From Nonomuraea soli (GTDB lineage: Bacteria > Actinomycetota > Actinomycetes > Streptosporangiales > Streptosporangiaceae), in assembly GCF_013761175.1 (NCBI RefSeq), contig NZ_JACDUR010000002.1, forward strand, positions 248,001 through 312,000: a stretch of DNA of 64,000 nt, given 5' to 3'. Positions 35,259-44,598 of the stretch are shown piece after piece. The notes below the pieces were generated by a model, which saw only the letters and a list, made by a program, of their open reading frames with translations, was not told where the DNA came from and did not search any database. The first letter of the stretch is position 1. Each line of letters begins with the position of its first letter. The position numbers and the translations under genes were made by a program.

Positions 35259-35447
35259 CTACGACAGATCCTTCTCCTCCTCTCCTTCCTCACTCTCACC
35301 GCCGCCGACCTCGACGAGGCCGGCGGGGATCGGGCGACGGGGGCGGTGCAGCTTCATGCCCGAGCGTTCCGCCACGACGTCGCTCTCGCCCTCCACTCCG
35401 GCCTCGGCGGGCGGCAGGTCCTCTGGAGTGCGTTCCTTGGATTCCAC
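35259..35447 (-). CDS. Possible small charged protein
   Basis: 62 residues from a GTG at 35447 preceded by GCGAGG. It has an acidic N-terminal part, the middle GMKLHRPRRPIPAGLVEVG, and an acidic Glu/Gly tail. Codon third positions are G/C-rich in the middle, which supports coding. No family recognised. It fills most of the 35229-35494 gap. It may instead be non-coding upstream sequence. Confidence 0.35.
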   Translation of the reverse strand: MESKERTPEDLPPAEAGVEGESDVVAERSGMKLHRPRRPIPAGLVEVGGGESEEGEEEKDLS

Positions 35448-35494
35448 GCCTCGCCCACTGCCCGATCAGCGGCGCGTTAGGCGCCCGTGCTCCC

Positions 35495-35500
35495 TATACT
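35495..35500 (+). promoter_or_regulatory. -10 box TATACT
   Basis: A close match to the -10 consensus, 40 bases before the GTG at 35535 and followed by a GGGGGAGGA ribosome site. It drives the hypothetical gene 35535-36281. Confidence 0.5.
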
Positions 35501-35534
35501 CAAGCGGTCTGACACGCGGCGGGGGAGGATCAGC

Positions 35535-36281
35535 GTGCCTGGTGAGGACCTTCTGGGTGAGTACGGCCAGCGGGTGGCGGAGCTGTCGGCGGTCGTCCAC
35601 GAGGCGCGACCGGCCGTCGAGCTCGCCACGCGAGGTCTGCGTGACGTGCTGAAGCTGGAGGCCTGGCGGGAGTTCACCGGGCCGGGCGGCGAACTGGTGG
35701 AGCACGACGACTTCGTGGAGTTCGTGACCGCCGATCCGCCGCGCGGGCTGGGGGTGACGCTGGGGCTGGTCAGGGGGCTGGCGGCCACCGACCAGGCGGT
35801 GGCGGCGCGGCTGGAGCAGACGTTGCGCGCGCTGCCCCCCGGTGCGTTGCCGGGCGTCGAGGAAGTGGTGTGGGAGCCCGCCGACGAGGAGACGCCGGAC
35901 GAGGAGACGCCGGACGAGGAGACGCCGGACAAGGGACCGCTGGGCGAGGAAGCGCCGGACGGGGAGTCCTTCGACGAGGAGCGGCCCGAGGAGCCGGTGG
36001 CGATCGAGGCCGAGTCTCCCCGACAGCCCGAGGAGCCCGAGCCCGCCGCTCCCAAGGAGACCCCGGCGCTCAGGCGGCTGCGCGAGGAGGCTCCCGCCCT
36101 GCACCACCAGGTGCTCGCGGGCGAGCTGAGCACCCACGCCGCCATGGTCGCCGCGGGCTTCCGCGCCCGCACGATCAGCGTCCCCGTCTCCCGCCCCGAG
36201 AGCGCCGCCAAGGCGCTGCGCAAGAACCTCAGCAGGGAGCAGCTCGTCGAGCTCGTCACCCTTCTGTCCGAGGACCTCTAG
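35535..36281 (+). CDS. Hypothetical protein with DEETP repeats
   Basis: 248 residues, GTG at 35535 after GGAGG. The N-terminal 110 residues look helical and globular. Residues 115-185 are acidic and low in complexity, beginning with three exact DEETP repeats. The C-terminal 65 residues (LRRLREEAPALHHQVLAGEL, THAAMVAAGF, REQLVELVTLLSED) look like a DNA-binding or protein-interaction helix bundle. No signal peptide. Function unknown. Confidence 0.7.
   Translation: MPGEDLLGEYGQRVAELSAVVHEARPAVELATRGLRDVLKLEAWREFTGPGGELVEHDDFVEFVTADPPRGLGVTLGLVRGLAATDQAVAARLEQTLRALPPGALPGVEEVVWEPADEETPDEETPDEETPDKGPLGEEAPDGESFDEERPEEPVAIEAESPRQPEEPEPAAPKETPALRRLREEAPALHHQVLAGELSTHAAMVAAGFRARTISVPVSRPESAAKALRKNLSREQLVELVTLLSEDL
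35883..35927 (+). repeat. Triple 15-bp repeat in the coding region
   Basis: Three exact copies of gacgaggagacgccg, each encoding DEETP. Confidence 0.95.
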
Positions 36282-36326
36282 CCGCGCTTCATCCCGCGTT
36301 CACCGGCCCCTCCTACCGTGCGGGTG

Positions 36327-37130
36327 ATGAGGACGATCCTGGCCGCCGCGCTGCTCCTGACGGCGGGCTGCGGCGCGGGCGGGGCCGGTGGGGGCGCGTC
36401 CATCCTCGACCGCGACGAGCTCGTCGTCGCAGTCAAGGGCGACCAGCCGGGCCTGGCCGTCAGGACCCGTGGGGGAGCGTTCGAGGGCTTCGACGTGGAC
36501 GTGGCCACCTACGTCGCCCGCCACCTGGGCAAGAAGGTGCGCTTCGTCGAGACGACCTCCGAGGGCCGCGAGGACAAGCTGCGCTCCGGTGAGGCGGACA
36601 TGGTGGTGGCCACCTACTCCATCAGCCCGCCGCGCAAGCGGCAGGTGATGTTCGCCGGGCCGTACTACGTCTCCCGCCAGGACATCCTGGTCCGCAAGGG
36701 CACCAGGGGCATCCGTGGCGTGCGCGACCTGGCCGGGCGCAGGCTGTGCGAGGCGTCGGGCTCCATCTCGACCTCGCGGGTCGTCGACGCGCGCGGCGTC
36801 GCCGCCGTGCTGGTCCCTGCGGGCACGTACGGCGAGTGCGTCGAGCTGCTCAAGAAGGGAGCCGTCGACGCCGTCTCGACCGGTGACCTGATCCTGGCCG
36901 GGTACGCCGCCCGCGAGAAGGGCGCCTTCACCATCGTCAACGCGCCGTTCACCGAGGAGAGGTACGGCATCGCCGTACGGCCGGGCGACGTGGCGGGCTG
37001 CGAGGAGATCAACCGGGCGATCACCGTGATGTACCAGAGCGGCGCCGCGGCGAAACTGCTGCGTGACCGGTTCGGCGCGACGGGCCTGGAGCTGACCCCG
37101 TTCATGCCGCAGTTCGAAGGGTGCGACTGA
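36327..37130 (+). CDS. Amino-acid-type solute-binding lipoprotein (SBP family 3)
   Basis: 267 residues. TACCGT at 36314-36319 ends 7 bases before the ATG, so a leaderless start is likely. A short hydrophobic signal ends in a lipobox (LLTAGC), so it is a lipoprotein on the outer face of the membrane. The periplasmic-binding-protein fold follows: ELVVAVKGDQPGL, GFDVDVATYVARHLG, DMVVATYSISPPRKRQVMFAGPYY (split), and late ERYGIAVRPGD. Known members bind glutamate or glutamine-like amino acids. No ABC permease or ATPase lies beside it, so its partner is elsewhere. Confidence 0.88.
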   Translation: MRTILAAALLLTAGCGAGGAGGGASILDRDELVVAVKGDQPGLAVRTRGGAFEGFDVDVATYVARHLGKKVRFVETTSEGREDKLRSGEADMVVATYSISPPRKRQVMFAGPYYVSRQDILVRKGTRGIRGVRDLAGRRLCEASGSISTSRVVDARGVAAVLVPAGTYGECVELLKKGAVDAVSTGDLILAGYAAREKGAFTIVNAPFTEERYGIAVRPGDVAGCEEINRAITVMYQSGAAAKLLRDRFGATGLELTPFMPQFEGCD

Positions 37131-37183
37131 CGCGAGGGTTGTGGCAGGGTTTGGGGTCGCGATCCATGCGTGGGGAGACGAAC

Positions 37184-38968
37184 GTGGCACCAGACGGTCA
37201 TGACGGCCTGAACGACCCGTACCAGGAGGCCGAGGGCGAGCTGTCCATGGCGCGCCTGGCACTGGACGACGGCGAGCTGGGGCATGCCGCCCAGCACGTG
37301 GCCACCGCGCTGCTGCACGCCCCCGACCTGCCCGCGGCGCACGAGTTGCTGCTGGCCCGGCTGAGCCTGGACGACTTCCCCCTGGCCGAGCCGCTTTTCC
37401 TCGGCACGGCGCTGGCCAGGGCGCACCTGCTGGCCGCACGCGGCGGCCTCGACGAGGCGCTCGCCCTGATCGGCTCGGTGCAGCAGCACGAGCCGCGGGG
37501 CCACTGGGCGGACGTGCCCTGGATGGCCGGGCCCGACCTGCCGGGCAAGGTGTCGCCGGCGACGTTGTGCACGGTGATCGTGGGCCTGGCGCAGGCGCTG
37601 CACGACCCCGTCGACGAGGAGGAACGCCCGGCCCTGGAGCCGTTCGTCCAGCTTGTCCGCAACGCCGCGCAGACCTATCCGGGCGAGGCGATGTTGTGGT
37701 GGGCGGGCTCGATGCTGATGCGCCGGGCGGGGCGCGCGCAGGAGGCGGTCAAGCTGGCCGAGCACTCCTCGGCGCTGGAGCCGTCGCTGCAGGCGGCGGT
37801 CGCGGCGGCCTGCGCCTACCGCAACCTGGAGCGCTGGACGGAGGCGGAGGCGGCGATGCACGAGGCGCTGCGCATCGAGCCCGGCAACCTCTACGTGCGC
37901 ACCGATCTGGCCGAGCTGGTGCACCGGGCCGGCCGTCCGGGGGAGGCGCTGCGCTGGGCGGAAGAGGTGCTCGACGCCGATCCGCGTCACGAGTCGGCCT
38001 ATCCGACCGCCTGCGGCATGCGCTTCGAGGCCGACGGCGACCTGCGCCACCTGCTCGACCTGGCCGCCTATCTGGCCGAGCATCCCGGCAACACGCACGC
38101 CTACTCGGTGCTGGCCAACCAGTCGGGCACCCGGCCGTGGCTGCGCCGCCCGGCCGACGCCTCCGAGGCCGTCATCAACGTGCTCTTCCAGGTGCTGGAG
38201 CAGGAGGAGGGGGTCGAGGGCGGCTCGCTGCGGGTCTCGGCGCCCGAGCCTCCCAGCGCCATGCTCGCCTTCGGGCGGGCGCTGCCGGGCTTCACGCTGG
38301 TGGTCGAGGCGGTGCCCGAGCCGGATCCGCGCCTGCCGGTGCCGGAGACCGGTTTCGACGGGCCGGTCCGCTCGGTCTCGCAGCGGGTGTGGCGCTACGA
38401 GGGCACCGGCGCCGTCCCCGCCGTCGCGCCGCCCGGCCAGGAGGCGGTGCAGGCCGTGGCGGTGCTGGCCGAGCAGCCCTGGCCGCACCTTCCCGGCGCG
38501 TTCGACCAGGCCGTACGGCTGGCGGCGACCTCGCTCGACGAGCTGCTCGGCGTCATGGTGCACCCGCCGGCCCTGCCGTTCGACGATCTGCGCGCCTGGC
38601 CGCTGTGGTTGCGTCAGGTGCAGGCCTGGGCCTGCCTGGGCATCGCCCACCACCGCGGCGACCAGCCGTGGGCCTCGTCAGAGCGCCGGCAGATCCTCGT
38701 CGACCTGGCCTACGGCCCGGAGGACTGGGTGAGCGAGGCGGCGCTGCTGGCGATGATCGCCACCGCCTGGGTGGACCGGGCCGCGCGGCAGGACGTGGCC
38801 GCCCTGGTCGGCTGGAGGTTCCTCGCGGCGGTGCAGGCGAGCAGGACCCGGCCGGTCACCATCCTGGAGTCGCTGAGCCATCTGGCGCTGGCCACGCCCG
38901 ATCTGGAGCCGGGCGTGCGGTCGCTGGCCCTGGCGATGCTGGACGACGACGAAGAGCCGGCGCCCTAG
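37184..38968 (+). CDS. TPR-repeat protein
   Basis: 594 residues, GTG at 37184 with GGGGAGACG; in-frame starts further upstream overlap the lipoprotein gene. Helical repeats of about 34 residues run through the first 300 (for example EAVKLAEHSSALEPSLQAAV, EAEAAMHEALRIEPGN, EALRWAEEVLDADPRHESA), typical of tetratricopeptide scaffolds. The C-terminal half is alpha/beta and unrecognised. Cytoplasmic; it probably mediates protein assembly. No partner is evident. Confidence 0.8.
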   Translation: MAPDGHDGLNDPYQEAEGELSMARLALDDGELGHAAQHVATALLHAPDLPAAHELLLARLSLDDFPLAEPLFLGTALARAHLLAARGGLDEALALIGSVQQHEPRGHWADVPWMAGPDLPGKVSPATLCTVIVGLAQALHDPVDEEERPALEPFVQLVRNAAQTYPGEAMLWWAGSMLMRRAGRAQEAVKLAEHSSALEPSLQAAVAAACAYRNLERWTEAEAAMHEALRIEPGNLYVRTDLAELVHRAGRPGEALRWAEEVLDADPRHESAYPTACGMRFEADGDLRHLLDLAAYLAEHPGNTHAYSVLANQSGTRPWLRRPADASEAVINVLFQVLEQEEGVEGGSLRVSAPEPPSAMLAFGRALPGFTLVVEAVPEPDPRLPVPETGFDGPVRSVSQRVWRYEGTGAVPAVAPPGQEAVQAVAVLAEQPWPHLPGAFDQAVRLAATSLDELLGVMVHPPALPFDDLRAWPLWLRQVQAWACLGIAHHRGDQPWASSERRQILVDLAYGPEDWVSEAALLAMIATAWVDRAARQDVAALVGWRFLAAVQASRTRPVTILESLSHLALATPDLEPGVRSLALAMLDDDEEPAP

Positions 38969-38970
38969 GG

Positions 38971-40140
38971 TCACGCGCCGCCGCTCAACGTACGGCCCAG
39001 CCGCTGCATGGGCTGCTCGATCACCCGGTGGCTGAGCCAGGTCGCCGGGACGAGCACCAGCAGGAAGGCCGCCCCGATCGCCAGCTGCAGGTGCGTCGGC
39101 GCCCAACGCATCTCGCCCACGGCCGCGATCATCATCGTCAGGATCGGCAGGTGCAGCAGGTAGAGGGAGTAGCTGACCAGCCCCAGCCACGTCAGCGCGC
39201 GCGGCATCGGGCGCCCGCGCAGCGCCATGACGGCGGCGAAGGTGACACCCGCCAGCACGATCGTGGAGATCCACACGTCGGGCTGCACCCACCACCAGCC
39301 CGCGTTGAGCGCCCATATCGGGGTCGCGGCGACCAGCGCGCCCGTGAGCAGCACCGGCCAGAGCGAGCCGTCGCCGCGCTCCCACCGCTGGATGCCGGTG
39401 CCGGCGAACATCACGGCGACCACGGCGACGCCGAACCACGGCACGCGGCTCGACAGCAGGAGCAGGAGCAGCGCCATGACGCCGAGCACGATCGCGGCGG
39501 GGCCGCGCAACCGGCCGGAGATCATGGCCGCCAGGCCGAGGACGACCAGCACCATCGACGTCCAGGCCAGCCACCCGCCGCTCAGCAGCGGTCCGGCCAC
39601 GAACAGCCCGCTGACCAGGGCGGTCACGCCCAGCGCCAGGGCGATCCATGAACGCCCGCGGTGCAGGCCCGCGGCGAAGAGGGCCGACACGAGCAGATAG
39701 AAGATCATCTCGTACGAGAGGGTCCACATGGTGTTCACCACGCCCCCCGCGCCGACCACGTCGAGCAGCATGGTGGCGTGTGAGGCGATCGCCGATGGGT
39801 CGCGCGGCACCTCGGCGCGGATGGGGATCCACCACGACACCGCCAGGGCCAGGGCGATGACCGCCAGATAGAGCGGGTAGAGCCGGAACAGCCGGCCGAT
39901 CCAGAAGGCGCGCACGTCGCCGCGCCGCTCCAGGGAGTGCGGGATGATGTAACCGCTGACCAGGAAGAACACCAGCACGCCGTACATCCCGATGTTGAAC
40001 CAGACCGGCCGCAGCCACGGCATGGCCCAGGTGAACAGGTGCTCGGCCACGACCGCCGCGGCGCCCAGGCCGCGCAGGGCGTCGAGCCAGGCGAGCCTCG
40101 ACTGGACGGCTGGCCGGATGTCAGTCGCGGTCGTCAGCAT
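38971..40140 (-). CDS. Acyltransferase 3 family membrane protein
   Basis: 389 residues, ATG at 40140, with TACGTT 7 bases upstream on the coding strand suggesting a leaderless transcript. About ten transmembrane helices. The N-terminal LAWLDALRGLGAAAVVAEHLF carries the family arginine and histidine (core DALRG...EH), then FFLVSGYIIPHSLERRG and RLYPLYL. Such proteins O-acetylate sugars, peptidoglycan or antibiotics across the membrane. Its target is not shown by context. Confidence 0.9.
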   Translation of the reverse strand: MLTTATDIRPAVQSRLAWLDALRGLGAAAVVAEHLFTWAMPWLRPVWFNIGMYGVLVFFLVSGYIIPHSLERRGDVRAFWIGRLFRLYPLYLAVIALALAVSWWIPIRAEVPRDPSAIASHATMLLDVVGAGGVVNTMWTLSYEMIFYLLVSALFAAGLHRGRSWIALALGVTALVSGLFVAGPLLSGGWLAWTSMVLVVLGLAAMISGRLRGPAAIVLGVMALLLLLLSSRVPWFGVAVVAVMFAGTGIQRWERGDGSLWPVLLTGALVAATPIWALNAGWWWVQPDVWISTIVLAGVTFAAVMALRGRPMPRALTWLGLVSYSLYLLHLPILTMMIAAVGEMRWAPTHLQLAIGAAFLLVLVPATWLSHRVIEQPMQRLGRTLSGGA

Positions 40141-40186
40141 ATGGACCAACGTATCGGAGTCCAGCGCATCGGGGTCAGAACACGGA

Positions 40187-40217
40187 AGAGGGGCACCATC
40201 CGGGATGGTGCCCCTCT
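40187..40217. terminator. Perfect 14-bp hairpin terminator
   Basis: AGAGGGGCACCATC (40187-40200), CGG, GATGGTGCCCCTCT (40204-40217). It sits between the small gene ending at 40251 and the acyltransferase start at 40140, both leftward, and would insulate the two units. Confidence 0.8.
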
Positions 40218-40250
40218 GTACAGAGTTCGCGATGTGGCGTCCTCATGGCG

Positions 40251-40394
40251 TCACGAGTCGTCGCGGCGCTTGCCGAAGAAGGAACGGCGGCCGGAGGCCC
40301 GCTCGGCCTCCCGCGCCCGGCGGTGCTGGGCGGCGGCGCGGCGCAGCTCGCTGGCGTGGCTCTTCATCAGCTGGTACTCAAGCTCGGGGTTCAT
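40251..40394 (-). CDS. 47-residue conserved-looking basic protein
   Basis: ATG at 40394 with GGAGGA upstream. The protein begins MNPELEYQLMKSHASELRRA and ends RRSFFGKRRDDS. It is helical, strongly basic, and resembles short hypothetical proteins common in actinomycetes. The region just upstream (40395-40485) holds no other gene. Confidence 0.7.
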   Translation of the reverse strand: MNPELEYQLMKSHASELRRAAAQHRRAREAERASGRRSFFGKRRDDS

Positions 40395-40485
40395 GTCGTC
40401 CTCCGGGTCGGTGTCCTTGGTGACACTTCTAGAGTGCTGCTAAGGCGCATTCCGGCACATCGGACAGAGTCCCTATCTCCCCCTC

Positions 40486-41697
40486 CTAGGAACCACCCCG
40501 GATCCCTAGGGACAGCATCATCTGGGCGGGTAGGTCACCTACGCGGAACAACGCGCCGTCGGTGATCCGCCACGCGAGCAGGCGTGCGTGCTCGCCGCCG
40601 CTGGTCACGAGCACGGTGTCGCGGTCGTACCAGCCCATGACCGCGCAGCATCCCTTCCAGCGTCCGAAGCCCTCGAAGACCAGGGAACGCAGCGTGGCTC
40701 CGGTGGCGGCGTCCAGCACCACGACCGCCTCGGCCTCCACGACGTCCCCGTAGGGTCGCGGGCCGCCGGCGCCGAACACGTCGCGGGCGACGCGGCCCTC
40801 GCGCAGCCAGCCGGTGCCCCACCACTCGCCGGTGCCGACCGGGGGGCGCACCGGCGTGCTCGCCTGCCGTACGCCCGAGGAGTCCCACCTGGACAGCACC
40901 GCCGGCTGGTCGCCGTCGGCGGCGTCCAGCCGGTGCACGTCCGTGCCGATCTCGCCGCCCGCGACCAGACCCCAGGCCGGGTACGGCATGCGCCTGGACA
41001 CGCCGGTGCGCGTGTCCATCAGGTAGACGCGCGGATCCTGCTCGACGAGCAGGCCGATGCCGTTCGGGCGCCAGGAGACACGCTCGTTGAAACCAGGCAG
41101 CGGCAGCCGGCTCACCGCGCCCGTGGCCAGCTCGACCAGCACGACCTCGTCCTTCTGGGCGAAGGCGGCGCGGGTGCCGTCGGGGCTGAGGGAGGTGTCG
41201 TCCAGGGCGGTCTGCAGGTTGCCGTCGCGGTCGGAGACGGCGGCGAGGTCCAGGCCGGCGAGCTCGCGCAGCCCGCCGTCCTCGCCGAGGGCGAACAGGC
41301 GTCCGCCGCCGTGCTCGCCGTACTCCTGGAACAGGGCGACGGCACGCGTGAGCGGCCACGACGTCAGGGGACGCGCCGCGGCCGGGTCGAGAGTGGCGGG
41401 AAAGGCGGTGGGCAGCAGGGGCAGCCCGCCCTCGTGCTCGGAGGCGGGCGCGATGTCGATGGGCGCACCCGCGGCCGAGGCGGGGGAGGCCGGAGGCGAG
41501 GCGGTCACGGGCGCGGGAAGCGAGGCGGTCTGTGTTGTGACGGCGCTCGCTCCCGAAGCGGGCGGCGGGGTGGCGCCGCGCGGCCACAGCAGCACGACGG
41601 CGGCCGCGACGGCGACGACCGTGACGGCGGCGAGCACGATCCGCCCGCGGCCGGGCGCCTCCTCGGTGGTGCTGTCCAGCACCTCGTACGTTTCCAC
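40486..41697 (-). CDS. Membrane-anchored beta-propeller (WD40/TolB-like) protein
   Basis: 403 residues, GTG at 41697. A hydrophobic anchor at about residues 19-41 is followed by a Pro/Ala/Ser-rich stalk and then a repeat region with SPDGTRAAFA, WRPNGIGLLVEQD, YLMDTRTGVSRRMPYP, which is the typical blade pattern of TolB or WD40-like propellers. The domain would lie outside the cell. No enzyme motif. Start confidence is moderate because no clear ribosome site is present. Confidence 0.7.
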   Translation of the reverse strand: METYEVLDSTTEEAPGRGRIVLAAVTVVAVAAAVVLLWPRGATPPPASGASAVTTQTASLPAPVTASPPASPASAAGAPIDIAPASEHEGGLPLLPTAFPATLDPAAARPLTSWPLTRAVALFQEYGEHGGGRLFALGEDGGLRELAGLDLAAVSDRDGNLQTALDDTSLSPDGTRAAFAQKDEVVLVELATGAVSRLPLPGFNERVSWRPNGIGLLVEQDPRVYLMDTRTGVSRRMPYPAWGLVAGGEIGTDVHRLDAADGDQPAVLSRWDSSGVRQASTPVRPPVGTGEWWGTGWLREGRVARDVFGAGGPRPYGDVVEAEAVVVLDAATGATLRSLVFEGFGRWKGCCAVMGWYDRDTVLVTSGGEHARLLAWRITDGALFRVGDLPAQMMLSLGIRGGS

Positions 41698-41734
41698 GCC
41701 CGTAGTACACCGCCGCTCCCGCGAGGGTTCCGGG

Positions 41735-42385
41735 TCAGTCGCGTTCCGCCAGCAGCAGCGCGGTCTCCTGCGACACCTCGGCGGCCAGGACCGCGGCGAC
41801 CACGTCGACGAGATGGCTGGTGAACAGCCGCTCGTCGCCGCCCGGCGGCAGCAGGGCGCGGCGGGCGAGCTCGGCGTAGGTGACGCGCACGGCCATGAAA
41901 CGCTGGTGCAGCCGGGCGGCGCCGTCGGGCAGCCACGGCTCGACGAGCTCGCGCCAGCGCTGCATGCTGTCGCGCGGGACCGCGGGCTCGGGGCGCGCCA
42001 CCAGCTGGCCGAGGATGCGCAGGTAGTCGCGCCCTCCCTCGGGGTCGCCGAGCTTGGCCGCCGCCGGCCGTACCAGGGCGCCCGCCAGCTCCCGCCGCGC
42101 ATCGCCCGGCCCTCTCCCGCCCGCCTCGCCCGGATCCCCGGCTCCCGCCTCGTAGGCGTCGAGCAGCCGGTGCCGGGCGGCCTCGACGCCCGGCTGGTGC
42201 CGTCCCAGCACCGCCCGCACCAGCGCGGCCCGGTCACCGAAGTGGTACTGCAACGCGGTGTTGTTGCGCTGGCCCGCCGCCGCGTTGATCTCCCGCAGCG
42301 ACACCGCGTCGACGCCGCGCTCGGCGAAGAGCCGCTCGGCGGCGGATATGAGGCGATTTCGGGTTTCTTCTGGATTCGGCGGCAC
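41735..42385 (-). CDS. TetR-family regulator
   Basis: 216 residues, GTG at 42385. TAAACT (42393-42398) ends 7 bases before the start, so it is likely leaderless. The N-terminal helix-turn-helix is typical (RNRLISAAERLFAERG, VDAVSLREINAAAGQ, NNTALQYHFGDRAALVRAVL). It is divergent from the acyl-CoA dehydrogenase gene, with a palindrome between them, and probably represses that gene and itself. Confidence 0.92.
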   Translation of the reverse strand: MPPNPEETRNRLISAAERLFAERGVDAVSLREINAAAGQRNNTALQYHFGDRAALVRAVLGRHQPGVEAARHRLLDAYEAGAGDPGEAGGRGPGDARRELAGALVRPAAAKLGDPEGGRDYLRILGQLVARPEPAVPRDSMQRWRELVEPWLPDGAARLHQRFMAVRVTYAELARRALLPPGGDERLFTSHLVDVVAAVLAAEVSQETALLLAERD

Positions 42386-42399
42386 AAGGAAGAGTTTAA

Positions 42400-42415
42400 T
42401 AAGGCAACCGCCTTA
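42400..42415. promoter_or_regulatory. TetR operator candidate
   Basis: TAAGGC-AACC-GCCTTA: perfect 6-bp arms between the divergent TetR and acyl-CoA dehydrogenase genes, just upstream of the TetR -10 box. Confidence 0.6.
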
Positions 42416-42435
42416 AAACCCAGGAGGACCCGCCC

Positions 42436-43650
42436 ATGGCCATCGATTTCACGCTCGCCCCTGAACACGAGGAGCTGCGGCGGAAGGTCCGCACCTTCAT
42501 CCAGGAGACGGTCATCCCGGCGGCCGACGAGAACGCCTCCCGTGACGAGTACCTGCGCACCATCTTCGGCCTGCGGGAGAAGGCCAAGGCCGAGGGCCTG
42601 TGGCTGCCGCACATGCCCAAGGAGTGGGGCGGCATGGGCCTGGGACATGTCGAGCTCGCCATGGTCCAGGCCGAGGCGGCCAAGACCAGGCTGGGCCCGT
42701 GGGTGCTCAACTGCATGGCCCCCGACGAGGGCAACATGCACACCCTGCTCCACTGGGCCAGCGACGACCAGAAGGAGCGCTACCTCAAGCCGCTCCTCGA
42801 AGGCGTCCAGATGTCGTGCTTCGCCATGACCGAGCCCGAGGTGGCCGGATCCGACCCCACCCTCATCCAGACGAAGGCCGTCAAGGACGGCGACGAGTGG
42901 GTCATCAACGGGCACAAGTGGTTCATCTCCAACGCCCGCCGCGCCAACTTCGCCATCCTCATCGCCCGCACCGAGGACGTGCCGCCGGGCGAGCGGGGCG
43001 GCAACACCGCCTTCCTCATCGACCTGCCCAGCGACGGATGGAACGACGTGCGCGAGGTGGAGACCATGCACGGCTCCACCGGCCACAGCGAGATCGTCAT
43101 CACCGACCTGCGCGTCACCGACGAGCAGATCCTCGGCGGGCGCGGCAACGGCCACCGCCTGGGGCAGTACCGCCTCGGACCGGCCAGGCTCGCCCACTGC
43201 ATGCGGTGGATCTCCCAGGCCGAGACGGCGCTCGACATGATGGTCGACCGGGCGCTCAACCGGTACAGCCACGGCTCGGTGCTGGCCGACAAGCAGGGCG
43301 TGCAGTGGCTGATCGCCGACTCGGCGATGGAGCTCTACCAGTGCAAGCTCATGGTGCTGCACGCCGCCTCGAAGATCGACAAGGGCGAGGACTTCCGCAC
43401 CGAGGTCTCCATGGCCAAGCACTTCGTCGCGCAGAGCCTCAACCGCATCGTCGACCGGGCCGTGCAGGTGCACGGGGCGCTCGGCTACTCCACCGACACG
43501 CCCCTCGCGCACATGTTCCAGCACGCCCGCTGGGCCCGCCTGGCCGACGGGGCCGACGAGATCCACCAGATGCGCATCGCCGAGCGCACCATCGACGCCT
43601 ACCGCTCCACCGGCTCCACCTGGGCGGCCACCGGTGGGCTGCCGCTATAG
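42436..43650 (+). CDS. Acyl-CoA dehydrogenase
   Basis: 404 residues, ATG at 42436 with AGGAGGA. It has all usual acyl-CoA dehydrogenase segments: MTEPEVAGSDP, WVINGHKWFISNARRANFA (split), the FAD-binding HGSTGHSEIVITD, the C-terminal VQVHGALGYSTDTPLAHMF and DGADEIHQMRIAERTID. It oxidises an acyl-CoA to the enoyl-CoA with FAD. The divergent TetR and shared operator suggest induction by an acyl-CoA or fatty acid. It overlaps the convergent transporter gene by 6 bases. Confidence 0.93.
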   Translation: MAIDFTLAPEHEELRRKVRTFIQETVIPAADENASRDEYLRTIFGLREKAKAEGLWLPHMPKEWGGMGLGHVELAMVQAEAAKTRLGPWVLNCMAPDEGNMHTLLHWASDDQKERYLKPLLEGVQMSCFAMTEPEVAGSDPTLIQTKAVKDGDEWVINGHKWFISNARRANFAILIARTEDVPPGERGGNTAFLIDLPSDGWNDVREVETMHGSTGHSEIVITDLRVTDEQILGGRGNGHRLGQYRLGPARLAHCMRWISQAETALDMMVDRALNRYSHGSVLADKQGVQWLIADSAMELYQCKLMVLHAASKIDKGEDFRTEVSMAKHFVAQSLNRIVDRAVQVHGALGYSTDTPLAHMFQHARWARLADGADEIHQMRIAERTIDAYRSTGSTWAATGGLPL

Positions 43651-44598
43651 CAACGGGTAGTGGCAGGCGGCGAAGTGTCCCTCGCCGACCTGCCGCATCA
43701 CCGGCTCCTCCGCCGCGCACCGCTCGGTCGCCAGCGGGCAGCGGGTGCGGAACCTGCACCCGCTCGGCGGCGAGACGGGTGAGGGCGGCTCGCCGCTGAT
43801 CAGCGTCTCCGACGTGCGGTTCCCGCCCGGCACCGCGGCCAGCAGCGCCCGCGTGTACGGGTGCGCCGGCCGGTCGATCAGTTCCGCGCCGGGCGCCAGC
43901 TCGCACGTCTTGCCCAGGTACATCACCAGGATGCGGTCGCTGACGTTCTTGACCACCGCCAGGTCGTGGGCGATGAAGACCAGGGTGAGCCGGTAGCGCT
44001 CCTTCAGCTCCTCCAGCAGGGCCAGGATCTGCGCCTGCACCGAGACGTCCAGCGCGGAGACCGGCTCGTCGCAGATCACCACCTCCGGCCGCAGCACCAG
44101 CGCCCTGGCGATCGAGATGCGCTGGCACTGACCGCCCGAGAACTCGTGTGCCCGGCGGGTGGCCGCCGTCGCCGGATCGAGCCCGACCGCCTCCAGGATC
44201 TCGTCGACCTCCGAGTCGTCGGCCCCCCACAGGCGGGGGCCCTCCGCCACGATGTCGCGCACCCGCCGCCGCGGGTTCAGCGACGAGATCGGATCCTGGA
44301 AGATCATTTGCAGGCGCCGGCGGGTACGGCGCAGCGCCTCGCCCTTCAGCCCGGTCAGCTCCACCCCGTCCAGCCGCACCGAGCCGGAACGGGGCGGAGG
44401 CAGCTGCACCAGCGCGCGCGCCGTGCTGGACTTGCCGCAGCCCGACTCGCCCACGATGCCGAGCGTCTCGCCGCGCGCCACGTCGAAACTCACCCCCGAG
44501 ACGGCCTGGACGCCGCCCCGGAACTCCACCACCAGATCCTGCACCCGCAGCGCGACCCGATCGGGTTCGCGCAGGTGGGCGCTGCCGCTACCGGCCAT
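43645..44598 (-). CDS. Peptide/nickel-type ABC transporter ATPase (second)
   Basis: 317 residues, ATG at 44598 with GGGAGAG. Walker A GESGCGKS near residue 50, signature FSGGQCQRISIARAL near 155, Walker B VVICDEPVSALD near 178, and the family-specific C-terminal CPLATERC cysteine cluster. This is the DppF/OppF-type subunit and the last gene of the importer operon, overlapping the upstream gene by 11 bases. Confidence 0.93.
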   Translation of the reverse strand: MAGSGSAHLREPDRVALRVQDLVVEFRGGVQAVSGVSFDVARGETLGIVGESGCGKSSTARALVQLPPPRSGSVRLDGVELTGLKGEALRRTRRRLQMIFQDPISSLNPRRRVRDIVAEGPRLWGADDSEVDEILEAVGLDPATAATRRAHEFSGGQCQRISIARALVLRPEVVICDEPVSALDVSVQAQILALLEELKERYRLTLVFIAHDLAVVKNVSDRILVMYLGKTCELAPGAELIDRPAHPYTRALLAAVPGGNRTSETLISGEPPSPVSPPSGCRFRTRCPLATERCAAEEPVMRQVGEGHFAACHYPLL